This document shows positions 25,851 through 35,071 of a stretch of 59,177 nucleotides of DNA, piece after piece; position 1 is the stretch's first letter; each line of letters starts with the position of its first letter. The notes beneath the pieces were generated by a model, which saw only the letters and a program-made list of their open reading frames with translations, made no database searches and was not told the origin of the DNA. The stretch comes from Bacteroidaceae bacterium (GTDB lineage Bacteria; Bacteroidota; Bacteroidia; Bacteroidales; Bacteroidaceae), in NCBI GenBank assembly GCA_017642425.1, contig JAGCPB010000047.1:1-59177 (forward strand). The letters are read 5' to 3'. The position numbers were made by a program, and so were the translations under genes.

Positions 25851-28800
25851 TATCTGTTCTTGATATGGAACCAGTCAAACCAAGCCTTAAGCGGAGCAGA
25901 CTGCTGCTGTGCAGGAGCAGCCGCAGGAGCGGCACCGCCCGGACGCATGCCCATACGCATATTCTGGACGCCTTGACAGCAAATCAGACCGGCCTGTATA
26001 TCCTTCAATGCAATATCAGTCTGACCGGCCTGGATCCAACTCTTGCCGTTCACAGAATAAGATGCGGTATAAACGCTGCCATCCTTCTCCAGTTTGAGCC
26101 ATATGGTATTGTCCTTCACGCCGGCCTCTGCCAGATTCACGCTCAGCGTACTCTTGGACGCACCGTTCTCCTCAACGTAGAGCTGCAGGCTACCGGCTGC
26201 GGAAGCTGCAGCGGCTGCGCCACCCTGCTGCATTCCGCCGCGGCGCATTGCGGCACCGGTATATACAAACTTAATAAAGTGTGAATCATCCTGATATGCC
26301 ACCAGACCTGCGTTCTGTGCACCTGCAGGCAATGCGCTTGTCTGCAGTTTGGTGTCTATTGTCCAATCACTGTTGGCGCTCTGAAGCACCACGTTGGCAC
26401 CGTTGTCGGCAGTTCCGTTAATGTCACCGGTAGCGGCGGTAATCTCCAGCCGTCCGTCGGCCATCAGCAGATTGTCATCATCGGGACGTATCACGTTCCA
26501 CTGGCGGCCCAGGCTGTTGTTCTTGAACTCATCGTTCACTCCTTTGGTGCCAAAGTTCACATAATATGCCTGTGCATCACCTGTAACAGGCTCCAGAACC
26601 TTTACAACGGCTGTTCCGGGCACTGTCGTAGCCTGCTTAACATCAACCTTAAGCTGCGGAGATTTGGCAGTGGCACTCACCTGGCTTGACATCTTGCCCA
26701 GCACGCTGAACTGCTTGCGGCCGGCCTTGAAAATGGACTTGCCGCCGTTCTTGAGCGTAGCAAGTGAGAAATCGGCATTCACCTTTATAGAATAGGTGTC
26801 GCTCACGGTCTTGTCATTGTAAGTAACGCTCACGGTCACAGAAGCAATGCCGGGACCCACAGCTGTCAGTTTGCCCGATGCATCCACAGTTGCCACGCCC
26901 GTATTGCTGCTCATATACTTGACAGTAGCCTTGTCCAGTCCAATGAACGAATCATCGGTAAGGCAGGCCGATGTCACCGTCTGTGCAGTCTGGCCAATCT
27001 CCAGTACCGATACACGGCAATCGGCCACCACGGTCTTGAGCTGCGGAGTGAACCTGCCGTTCATGTTTGCGGTAACAGTTCCGCGTATATCCTGCGATGA
27101 AGAACCGATCTCAAACACATAACGGCCAGAATCATAAGTGATGCGGTCATTCTGCATATCCCAGAACCAGAGGTCGGCGCAGTCAATCTCAATCTCCACC
27201 AGACGTGTCTGTCCGCGCGGAATGGTAACGCGCTTGAATCCCTTCAGTCTCTTGATAGGACGCTGCAATGAAGCAGGGCTGTCAGGGGTAGTCATATAAA
27301 TCTGAACAACCTCATCACCGTCATAATCACCTGTATTCTTTACGTTTACGCTCACTACAATCTTGTCATTCGGAGTGATTGAACTCTTGCTTATCTTAAA
27401 GTCAGAGTACTCAAATGTGGTATAGCTGATACCGTAACCGAACTCATAAGAAACCGGCTTGGTAAAGTACCACAGCGTACGTCCGGGCTTGCCGTTCTCT
27501 GCACGCAGAGTATAATCGGTAATGGGCGGCAGGTCCTTGACAGACTTGTACCAGGTGGCGTTCAACTTGCCGCCGGGGGTAACGTCACCAAACAGCACCA
27601 TCGGGATTGCAGCACCCTGTGCCTGGCCGTTGTAACCTGTCCACAGAATACCCGGAATGTTCTCCAGGTTCTTGAAATCCTCAACCTCAACGCATCCCAA
27701 AGTCTGCATCACAACCACGGTGTTCTTGTTCTCCTTAGCCACAGCCTGAATCAGCTTGACCTGGTTACCCGGCAGGTTCAGGGTCAGACGGTCAGCCTCC
27801 TCAGTAGCTGTATTCTCATCGGTTCCCACAAACACGATTGCCACGTCACTCTTACGCGCGGCAGCCAGTACATCCTCAGGAATCTCATCATCCTCAGGAG
27901 CCTTGTAAACCAGATACAGGGTCTGCGGACCGTTGTAACCCAGTTTGTTCACCTTGGCCTCCATGGGGGTGCTGGCACCGTAAACGCCGCCTACCCTCTT
28001 GCCCGATGCACGGGTTGCCTCGATGGTGCTTATCAGGTTACCCTCGGGTGAACCCACATGAACCTCAATTATACCACCCTCAGTAGGAATGTTTGCGCCT
28101 ATGGTAATCTTCTCAACGTTTATCAGGTCAATGTTCTCATATGCGGTCCATGAACCGTCATCGATAGAACGTACCTGCTCCTCGGTACCCATACCGGAAC
28201 CCACTGTGATACCCTCCGATGATGAACTGTACTGCGTAGCGTCATGGCGGCTGGTAGCGCCGTCAGATTTCTCAAGCTCAAACCATGCCACATACAGCAG
28301 GTTGCTCTTGCTCTTGGTGCTTCCGCCCGATGCCAGAGTCACCTCAACATCCAGTCCCTTGTCAGCAATGTACTTGCTTATACCAGCATACGGAGTGGTA
28401 CGGCTTGACTGCTCGGGACGTCCTGAGTACGGTCCCAGCTCCACGCGGTCAGCCTGCGGGCCAATCAGCGCGATGCTCTTTATTCCATCCAGCTTGATAG
28501 GAAGAGCCTTTACATCCGTACCCACTACCTTATCATTCTTGAGCAGAACCGGAGTACGTGTAGCCACCTCAATGGCAATAGCCTGGCTGCGCTCCGAGTT
28601 CACGGTGCTGGCCGGGAAATTGGTATACGGAACCTTCATCAGCGGGTCGAATTCACCCGTACGCATACGTATCATGAACATGTTCACCAGCGCACGGTCC
28701 ATATCGGCCTCTGTGATAAGGCCTTTCTCCAGTGCGCTCAGGGCGTAACGCTGGTAAACGCTTCCGCAGTCAGAGTCAACACCGGCACGGAGTCCGGCAG

Positions 28801-29665
28801 CGGTAGCCTCCTCGGCGGTCTCAACATAGTAGTGGCCGGTGTAGATATCCTCAATTGCAGCGCAGTCACCCGTCACGTAACCCTTCATACCGTAGGTGCG
28901 GCGGGCAATAGTGTCCAGATACAGTCCGCTGGCCGATGTGGGCACATGGTTCACCGCGTTATACGATGACATGATAGAAGGCAGGTTATCCTTCTCAATC
29001 AGCTCCTTGTAAGGATAGAGGTAGAACTCCCTCATGTCACGGCTGTCCATATTCGAGCTGCCCACATGGCGGTCAAACTCACTGTTATTGGCAAAATAGT
29101 GCTTGGCGCACGGCACAGCCTTGATGTAGTTGGGGTCATCGCCCATCATGCCGCGCACAAATCCGCCGCTCATCACGGCAGCCAGAAACGGATCCTCACC
29201 GTAGCTCTCACCCGTACGTCCCCAGCGCGGATCACGTATAGGCTCCACCACCGGGCTCCAGAACGTAAGCCCCTTGGTGCCCGTCTGGAAAATGGCACGC
29301 GCCTCATCGGCTATGACCGATGCCTCCAGCTCCAGCAGGTCCGGATCCCATGTTGAGCCCAGAGCCACACTGCCGGGGAATGATGTAGGTCCCTGCAGCC
29401 CTACCGATGCATTGGCACCTGACAGCACGCCGTGCAGAGCCTCACTCCATACATTATACTGCTTTATGCCCAGACGCGGCACGGCAGCCATATTGTTGCC
29501 CAAAAGGGCCTGTTTCTCCTCAAGCGTAAGACGTGAAACCAGGTCTACAGCCCTCTCCTGGAATGAATAGTTGGTGTTCTTGTATACCGGAACACTCTCC
29601 TGTGCAACCATCGGGCTAACAGATCCCAGAACGGCTGCAAAAGCAATTAGTAATGACTTTCTCAT
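25850..29665 (-). CDS. Multidomain GH3 beta-xylosidase/glucosidase with CBM6-like, Big2-like and C-terminal lectin-like domains
   Basis: The 1271-aa secreted protein has a signal peptide (MRKSLLIAFAAVLGSVSPMVA). Its GH3 barrel carries the xylosidase-type nucleophile region GYVTGDCAAIEDIY (about residue 265). A CBM6-like insert (about 450-590) holds SDGATSRHDATQYSS and HVGSPEGNLIS, then comes the GH3 sandwich and an Fn3-like domain. Beyond the usual GH3 end lie a bacterial Ig-like domain (SSNTGVATVDASGKLTAVGP, ~895-960) and a concanavalin-like C-terminal domain (~1050-1230) as found on beta-xylosidases. Ala/Gly/Met-rich low-complexity stretches (RRGGMQQGGAAAAASAAG) interrupt the last domain. 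It starts 7 bp after the preceding GH3 gene. Confidence 0.92.
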   Translation of the reverse strand: MRKSLLIAFAAVLGSVSPMVAQESVPVYKNTNYSFQERAVDLVSRLTLEEKQALLGNNMAAVPRLGIKQYNVWSEALHGVLSGANASVGLQGPTSFPGSVALGSTWDPDLLELEASVIADEARAIFQTGTKGLTFWSPVVEPIRDPRWGRTGESYGEDPFLAAVMSGGFVRGMMGDDPNYIKAVPCAKHYFANNSEFDRHVGSSNMDSRDMREFYLYPYKELIEKDNLPSIMSSYNAVNHVPTSASGLYLDTIARRTYGMKGYVTGDCAAIEDIYTGHYYVETAEEATAAGLRAGVDSDCGSVYQRYALSALEKGLITEADMDRALVNMFMIRMRTGEFDPLMKVPYTNFPASTVNSERSQAIAIEVATRTPVLLKNDKVVGTDVKALPIKLDGIKSIALIGPQADRVELGPYSGRPEQSSRTTPYAGISKYIADKGLDVEVTLASGGSTKSKSNLLYVAWFELEKSDGATSRHDATQYSSSSEGITVGSGMGTEEQVRSIDDGSWTAYENIDLINVEKITIGANIPTEGGIIEVHVGSPEGNLISTIEATRASGKRVGGVYGASTPMEAKVNKLGYNGPQTLYLVYKAPEDDEIPEDVLAAARKSDVAIVFVGTDENTATEEADRLTLNLPGNQVKLIQAVAKENKNTVVVMQTLGCVEVEDFKNLENIPGILWTGYNGQAQGAAIPMVLFGDVTPGGKLNATWYKSVKDLPPITDYTLRAENGKPGRTLWYFTKPVSYEFGYGISYTTFEYSDFKISKSSITPNDKIVVSVNVKNTGDYDGDEVVQIYMTTPDSPASLQRPIKRLKGFKRVTIPRGQTRLVEIEIDCADLWFWDMQNDRITYDSGRYVFEIGSSSQDIRGTVTANMNGRFTPQLKTVVADCRVSVLEIGQTAQTVTSACLTDDSFIGLDKATVKYMSSNTGVATVDASGKLTAVGPGIASVTVSVTYNDKTVSDTYSIKVNADFSLATLKNGGKSIFKAGRKQFSVLGKMSSQVSATAKSPQLKVDVKQATTVPGTAVVKVLEPVTGDAQAYYVNFGTKGVNDEFKNNSLGRQWNVIRPDDDNLLMADGRLEITAATGDINGTADNGANVVLQSANSDWTIDTKLQTSALPAGAQNAGLVAYQDDSHFIKFVYTGAAMRRGGMQQGGAAAAASAAGSLQLYVEENGASKSTLSVNLAEAGVKDNTIWLKLEKDGSVYTASYSVNGKSWIQAGQTDIALKDIQAGLICCQGVQNMRMGMRPGGAAPAAAPAQQQSAPLKAWFDWFHIKNR

Positions 29666-29672
29666 ATTTAGG

Positions 29673-31997
29673 TTATTTTATCGTGACTTCTGTCTTGGCC
29701 ACCACATTACCGGCATCACGCGCCAGCAGCAGCTCTATCTTACCGGGTTCAAGCACCCAGTCATGCCTGGTCTCATCCCAGTACTTGAGCCAGCTGACAG
29801 GTATTTCCTGTGTCGTTGTCACAGACATGCCGGGAACAAGATACAGTTTCTCAAAAGCCTTGAGCTCCTTGTACGGCCATTCAACCTTTGCATCCACACG
29901 GTGAACATAAACCTGCGGAACATCATATTGGTTGTACTTGCCCACATTCTTAACTGTAAACTGAACCTGGATATCCTCACCGTCACGGTACTGGCTGTTC
30001 AGGACCTTAAAGTCCGAATACTCAATCTCAGAGTATCCCAGACCATATCCGAACGGATACATCACAGGCTTGTTCTTGGTATCGAACCAACGGTAACCTA
30101 CCAGCAGGTCCTCGCTGTAGAGAGCGGTACCGCGGCCTGTAGCGCCCTTAAGCATCTCCTCGGCCTTGCTGTCCTCCTGAACCAGTGATACAAACACATC
30201 CTGGTTGATCGGGGCATCAGTCTGCGGGAAACTGCCCGTAGCGTATGCAGGGCTGTCCTCAAGCTTTATGGGATATGAGAACGGCAGACGTCCGCTGGGT
30301 GAAATCTTGCCGATAAGTATGTCGGCCAATGCGTTACCGCCCTCGGTACCGTTAAACCATGACTGGACAATTGCCGGGCAGCAAGCCTGAACGCGGTTCA
30401 AATCAACCGGAGCACCGGCAACAGCAATGAACACCACGTTGGGATTAACCTTGGCTACAGCCTCCAGAACATTCTCCTGGTCATACGGCAGGTCCATGCT
30501 GCGGCGGTCACTGCCCTCGGTCTCGTGCGCACGGTTGTCACCGCCTATAAACAGCACCAGGTCAGCATCCTTGGCCACCTTGACAGCCTCATCCTGAAGC
30601 TTCTTTGCAGTATCATCAGGCTTGGGTGCAGTGGCAGGAGTCTGAGCCCCGCCACGACGGCCAAATCCGCCAAAACCGCCGCCAAAACCGCCGAATCCCC
30701 CGCGTGCCTGCTGTGAGGTATAGCCCTGCGCATGAACAATCTTGGCCTTATCACCTATCCTGTTACGCAAACCGGCAATAGGAGTAATCTCATACAGGGC
30801 CTTTACGCCTGCACCAACACCACCGGTAGCCATAATCTTATCGGCATTATCGCCAATCACGGCAATAGTCTTTACCTTATTCAAATCTATAGGCAGCAGG
30901 CCGCCCTCATTCTTAAGCAGCACAATAGACTGTGTGGCAACCTCATATGCAATCTGAGCCTGCTCAGGCTTGGCTGTCATCTCCTTGTTGGCCTTATCCT
31001 CAGGGACAGGATCTATAACCATACGTACGCGCAGAATCTCACGCACACGCTCATCAATCACGCTCTCAGCCACGGCACCGCTCTTGACAGAATCCAGCAG
31101 AGCCGGTCCAAGATACTGCTGATTGGGCATCTCCACGTTCAGACCTGCCTTGACAGAACCCACAGTGCTGTGAGTACCGCCCCAGTCTGATATCACCATA
31201 CCCTTGAATCCCCAGTCCTTACGCAGAATCTGGTTCAGCAGCTCGTCATTCTCGGCGCACCAGTATCCGTTTATCTTGTTGTAGGCCGACATCACACCAT
31301 ATGCGTTACCGTCAACCACAGCAGCCTCAAACGGCACAAGATAAATCTCACGCATGGCGCGCGGACTTACAATCACATTCACGCTGCCGCGGTTTGTCTC
31401 CTGGTTGTTCAGGGCAAAATGCTTTATGCAGACTGCCACACCGTTATCCTGCACGCCCAGCGTATAACCCACTGACAGCTGTGCGCTCAGATATGGATCC
31501 TCACTCAAATATTCATATGTACGTCCGCCTGTAGGAATGCGCTGAATGTTTATGGCGGGACCCAGAATCATATCCTTACCGCGCAGACGTGCCTCGCGGG
31601 CCATACCTGTACCGTATTTATATGCCAGCTCGGTACTCCAGGTTGCAGCCAGGGCCGATCCTGTGGGGAAAAACGTTGCGGAGTCAGTTGTCATATGGAT
31701 GGAGTTCCATGAATGAGGCTCCATCTCCTCACGGATACCAAAGGGACCGTCGGCATATACCATATCGGCAACACCCTGACTGGGAACACCCTCCGATGTG
31801 AACATATGCTTGCCGTGAAGCATTGCAACCTTCTCCTCAAGCGTCATCTTGTTGATGATCTGAGTGATTTTCTTCTCATTCTGCATCAACGGGTCATCAT
31901 ACCCCTTTACGTCACGTGACAATGTCGGATCACCCTTGCAGTTACAAAACAGAACTCCCGCACAAAGCAGTGCAGTAAGCAAAACTTTTACTCTCAT
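29673..31997 (-). CDS. GH3 family beta-glucosidase (first GH3 of the cluster), lipoprotein
   Basis: The 774-aa protein has an SPII signal (MRVKVLLTALLCAGVLFCNC). Hallmarks are KHFALNNQETNRGSVN, the nucleophile Asp in GFKGMVISDWGGTHS (about residue 270), the alpha/beta sandwich (IGGDNRAHETEGSDRRSMDL) and an Fn3-like C-terminal domain. A Gly/Phe insert (GGFGGFGGGFGGFGRRGG) sits in the sandwich near residue 450, where family members have an ordinary loop. SDW at the nucleophile favours beta-glucosidase over xylosidase. It follows the clostripain-type peptidase gene by 39 bp. Confidence 0.93.
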   Translation of the reverse strand: MRVKVLLTALLCAGVLFCNCKGDPTLSRDVKGYDDPLMQNEKKITQIINKMTLEEKVAMLHGKHMFTSEGVPSQGVADMVYADGPFGIREEMEPHSWNSIHMTTDSATFFPTGSALAATWSTELAYKYGTGMAREARLRGKDMILGPAINIQRIPTGGRTYEYLSEDPYLSAQLSVGYTLGVQDNGVAVCIKHFALNNQETNRGSVNVIVSPRAMREIYLVPFEAAVVDGNAYGVMSAYNKINGYWCAENDELLNQILRKDWGFKGMVISDWGGTHSTVGSVKAGLNVEMPNQQYLGPALLDSVKSGAVAESVIDERVREILRVRMVIDPVPEDKANKEMTAKPEQAQIAYEVATQSIVLLKNEGGLLPIDLNKVKTIAVIGDNADKIMATGGVGAGVKALYEITPIAGLRNRIGDKAKIVHAQGYTSQQARGGFGGFGGGFGGFGRRGGAQTPATAPKPDDTAKKLQDEAVKVAKDADLVLFIGGDNRAHETEGSDRRSMDLPYDQENVLEAVAKVNPNVVFIAVAGAPVDLNRVQACCPAIVQSWFNGTEGGNALADILIGKISPSGRLPFSYPIKLEDSPAYATGSFPQTDAPINQDVFVSLVQEDSKAEEMLKGATGRGTALYSEDLLVGYRWFDTKNKPVMYPFGYGLGYSEIEYSDFKVLNSQYRDGEDIQVQFTVKNVGKYNQYDVPQVYVHRVDAKVEWPYKELKAFEKLYLVPGMSVTTTQEIPVSWLKYWDETRHDWVLEPGKIELLLARDAGNVVAKTEVTIK

Positions 31998-32036
31998 AAA
32001 ATCAAGAAAATTAAGTTTATATTCAGTCAGTAATTA

Positions 32037-33290
32037 TCAATAATCGGTGGCCCGGCTCCATGCCGTCTTCCGGTAATCACCATTCAGCCCGAATGAGTCA
32101 TACTCCTTTAACGGCACATAAATGCTCACACCGCAGTATGCGTCAATGCTGATGGCGTCTACCGGCCAATAATCCTTACCGCCCGGGAAAATGTACGGGG
32201 TGGATATCTTAAACGGTATGCATTTTTTAAGTATTGCAACAAACTCATTCAGATATTCCTTGCTTGGCCCCAGTTTCTCCACAAAATCCCGCATGTCATA
32301 GAACACATGCTTGTCAAAACGGTCAAAACACTGAACCTGGCTCACATCCATATTGGGTATGGAGTCCCGGAAATCGGCCACAATCTTCTTGAAACATGAT
32401 GCCAGACTGTCCAGGCCTTCGGTCTTGACCAATGATATGCCGGCCATCTGTTGTGACAGTGACATCTCGTTGTAATAGTTGTAGAACTCCTGGCACAGAT
32501 GCGTCAGGTTCCCGCTCAGGATCTCCTTTGGAACTTCATAGTAAGGAAATCCGGAACTCATTATCTCATAACACGATGATATTACATATTCCGTCTTGTG
32601 CCTCAATGCGTATGCAATCTCTATGTTTCCCATGTAACAGGCATCAAACGCTATGAATTCAAACAACCCGTCGGGAATGGCATCCACCATATCATCAATC
32701 TCCATGCAAACATAATTGGGACGCTGGTTTGAACGTGACTCCCAGGCAAAAGACTTGGTACGGTCAAACAGGCCGAACACATTATCGTTCGGGGCTTCAT
32801 CACGACCGCCGTCACGCCCACGGGCATATCCCATGCTGCGGGCTGCCACATTATGAAGCTGTGCAGTGGGGAGCCAACCCGTGCCATGAGACCACATTAT
32901 CAGACCGTATGAATCAGACTTGTAGTTGCTGCGCACATAATCAATGGCCTCTGACAATGTGTTTGCATCGGCACTGTTCATCTCAGGATAGGTCATCAGG
33001 GTGTCAATCTTATGGTCATGAATACGTACCATGATCGGAGCGGCACCGTGTATGTCCACAAAGGCCAGCAGGTTCAGGTGCCCCATTCCGTTCCCCATGG
33101 CGCTTTTCATAGAGTATAGGTTATGATTGGCGTCGGTGCTCAGGTTGTTGTCGGCTGCAATATATACCAGAACGGTACGGGTGGGATTATCATCGGCCAC
33201 GTCGTTCCTTACACATGATGACAGGATGAGACCGCCTAAACAGAGCATCATCCCAATCCGCCTGACACAAAACTCAATCACCTTCTTCAT
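32037..33290 (-). CDS. Clostripain-type (C11) cysteine peptidase, lipoprotein
   Basis: The 417-aa protein from the ATG at 33290; a GTG one codon earlier is also possible. The signal ends in a lipobox (GGLILSSC). The caspase-like catalytic dyad is visible: His in LIMWSHGTGW and Cys in FIAFDACYMGNIEIAYAL. C11 peptidases cut after basic residues and often self-activate. Bacteroidales encode several, some with roles in processing surface proteins. Its start codon overlaps the stop codon of the PepSY-like gene (TGATG), so the two are translationally coupled; the latter could be a partner or inhibitor. Confidence 0.92.
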   Translation of the reverse strand: MKKVIEFCVRRIGMMLCLGGLILSSCVRNDVADDNPTRTVLVYIAADNNLSTDANHNLYSMKSAMGNGMGHLNLLAFVDIHGAAPIMVRIHDHKIDTLMTYPEMNSADANTLSEAIDYVRSNYKSDSYGLIMWSHGTGWLPTAQLHNVAARSMGYARGRDGGRDEAPNDNVFGLFDRTKSFAWESRSNQRPNYVCMEIDDMVDAIPDGLFEFIAFDACYMGNIEIAYALRHKTEYVISSCYEIMSSGFPYYEVPKEILSGNLTHLCQEFYNYYNEMSLSQQMAGISLVKTEGLDSLASCFKKIVADFRDSIPNMDVSQVQCFDRFDKHVFYDMRDFVEKLGPSKEYLNEFVAILKKCIPFKISTPYIFPGGKDYWPVDAISIDAYCGVSIYVPLKEYDSFGLNGDYRKTAWSRATDY

Positions 33291-33733
33291 CACTCCTGGA
33301 CTACATGATCCACGTCAATCAGTCTGTACGAACTGTTAAATGTCAGCTCATCACCGTTGTTCAGAACCACATCAAACAGTTTGCTGTCATGTTCTATACG
33401 CATTACGGTCCTGCCGGGAAACTCCTTGGCTACAAATGAACGTATCTTTTGGGGAATGAGCATGTCCGGCACGGCACTCTTGGTGCATTCGCACTCGGTA
33501 AAAGCGCCGTCCTTGGAGAACTGCATCTTGATTCCGCCCGCCAGTTTCACCTCATACTGGATCAGGCTGGCCCTGCGCTCCATATCCACCTTCTTAATCT
33601 TGGTGTCAGGAAACGCCTTAAGAACTATCTTCTGCGCCTTCTCGGGGAGCTGGCTGAAAGATATCTCCACATCCTCGGCAGCAGCCGGCAGAACCAGCAT
33701 CAATGCTATCAATGCGTAAAGAAACCTTCTCAT
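33290..33733 (-). CDS. PepSY-like (DUF2874-type) periplasmic protein
   Basis: The start at 33733 gives a 147-aa protein with a clean signal peptide (MRRFLYALIALMLVLPAAA); an in-frame start at 33754 would overlap the previous gene. Two similar units follow (FSQLPEKAQKIVLKAFPDTKI and PQKIRSFVAKEFPGRTVMRI), each predicting helix plus strands as in PepSY-like beta-lactamase-inhibitor-type proteins of Bacteroidetes. Such domains are thought to bind or inhibit peptidases. Direct coupling to the C11 peptidase gene fits that idea but does not prove it. Confidence 0.8.
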   Translation of the reverse strand: MRRFLYALIALMLVLPAAAEDVEISFSQLPEKAQKIVLKAFPDTKIKKVDMERRASLIQYEVKLAGGIKMQFSKDGAFTECECTKSAVPDMLIPQKIRSFVAKEFPGRTVMRIEHDSKLFDVVLNNGDELTFNSSYRLIDVDHVVQE

Positions 33734-33738
33734 AATCT

Positions 33739-35004
33739 TTATTTTAAAGGACACAACCTGCCGCCGCCTGTCTTGTACTCCTTACCGCCCAAAGGTGCGT
33801 TGTCGGGGTCCGACGGGTCATAATATATGGTGTGTTTACCCTTAAGCTGTTTCACGCCCTTCTCTACGGGCTGTGCAAATACTATCGATGTCAGGTAAGA
33901 ATCCCCCTTTGATGTCCAGGTGGAACCAGCATCCAGCTTGACCTTAACCTGGGCGCAGCGGTTCTCGGTAGCGTTTATCTTACCGTTCAGCTTTCCGCCC
34001 TTATGCAGTTCCAGGTTCAGGGAACTTATGCTGTCTACCGTGATGTCGCCGTTCAGGGTCTGCTTGTCAACAAACAGTGATGCGTGGCCGCCGTTTGAGC
34101 CTTTCACGCCCCATTCATCGGCCTTGACAATCATCAGGTCACCGCTCTTGCAGCTTATCTTGTTATTCTGAACGGTTACCCAGGCAGTGGTGTTGGTCAC
34201 CAGGAACAGCGGGCCTTCTGCAACAGAAATGGTGTTTTTGGCAAGCGTAAGTATACCATGCCCCTCATTGCTCTTGGCTCCGTAAAGCAGGAATCCGCAT
34301 ATTCCGCCGGCCTTGAGTTCACCCTTGGTCAGAGTCATTATGCCGCCGTCCACATTTGCAATAGTCCATTTGCCCGATGACATACGACATTTGTTTGCCG
34401 TCAGGATACCGTTAAATGCAGAGTGGAATATGGGCGATGCCTGTCCCGATCCGGTGCCGAACGCCTCATTCACATCCATAGTACCGCCATTGTAGGTATA
34501 GAATGATGGTGACTGGTTTGACTGGGTGTTGACCTCGGTCTTGAAAACATCCACCTTAGCCTCATTGAGCGCGTTTACGGCCGATGACTGCCCTCTGTAC
34601 ATGGTCACCTTGCCCTCTGTCAGCTTGACCTTGGTGCCGCTGCCCGTGGCCGATACGCCATCGGCCTGAGCTGTATGTGATGACACGTCACAAGCCTCCA
34701 GCAGCACGTCACTGCCGCCATCGGCCACAAGTACTGAGTTTACGCCTGTGTTCCTTCGGTCCGGATCATTCACTCCGCCCGATGTCTTGTTCATGCGCAA
34801 CTTGGTAAGAATCAGTTCCACGCCGTTTGTGGCATAGACCACGCTCACCCCCTGCTCCATGGATTCAACCGCTGTATGTGAACGGTTGTCGAATTTGGTT
34901 TTGGCACCATCCACAAAATATGTGGCACGGATTCCCGCACCCTGTCCGTAAAGTGATACAGACAACAGAACAGTGCAGCCGATAGATAATAACCTGTTCA
35001 ACAT
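33739..35004 (-). CDS. Secreted right-handed beta-helix-like protein of unknown function
   Basis: The 421-aa protein has a signal peptide (MLNRLLSIGCTVLLSVSLYG). The rest is Gly/Thr/Lys-rich with short repeating beta units (KVKLTEGKVTMYRG, GGIMTLTKGELKAGG, NDTLNGDITVDSISSLNLELHKGG-like), the look of a parallel beta-helix or adhesin passenger. No enzyme motif was found. It is the first gene of the long minus-strand series, with a -7 box 20 bp upstream. Its product may be a surface or matrix component; family unknown to me. Confidence 0.75.
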   Translation of the reverse strand: MLNRLLSIGCTVLLSVSLYGQGAGIRATYFVDGAKTKFDNRSHTAVESMEQGVSVVYATNGVELILTKLRMNKTSGGVNDPDRRNTGVNSVLVADGGSDVLLEACDVSSHTAQADGVSATGSGTKVKLTEGKVTMYRGQSSAVNALNEAKVDVFKTEVNTQSNQSPSFYTYNGGTMDVNEAFGTGSGQASPIFHSAFNGILTANKCRMSSGKWTIANVDGGIMTLTKGELKAGGICGFLLYGAKSNEGHGILTLAKNTISVAEGPLFLVTNTTAWVTVQNNKISCKSGDLMIVKADEWGVKGSNGGHASLFVDKQTLNGDITVDSISSLNLELHKGGKLNGKINATENRCAQVKVKLDAGSTWTSKGDSYLTSIVFAQPVEKGVKQLKGKHTIYYDPSDPDNAPLGGKEYKTGGGRLCPLK

Positions 35005-35023
35005 AATTGCCTTTTAATTTCGG

Positions 35024-35031
35024 TAAAGGTA
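35024..35031 (-). promoter_or_regulatory. -7 box for the minus-strand series starting with the beta-helix gene
   Basis: Minus-strand TACCTTTA lies 20 bp before the start codon, in a 67-bp divergent gap. Confidence 0.5.
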
Positions 35032-35042
35032 ACATTATTTTG

Positions 35043-35050
35043 TAACTTCG
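35043..35050 (+). promoter_or_regulatory. -7 box for the M3 peptidase
   Basis: TAACTTCG lies 22 bp before the start codon of the M3 peptidase gene. Confidence 0.45.
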
Positions 35051-35071
35051 CACTCAACAAAACGTAAAAAT

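Noticed and set aside
30600-30720. Gly-rich tract in the first GH3 gene as a frameshift or assembly artefact
   Set aside because: The frame is intact before and after, and similar tracts occur in several other exported proteins in the window.
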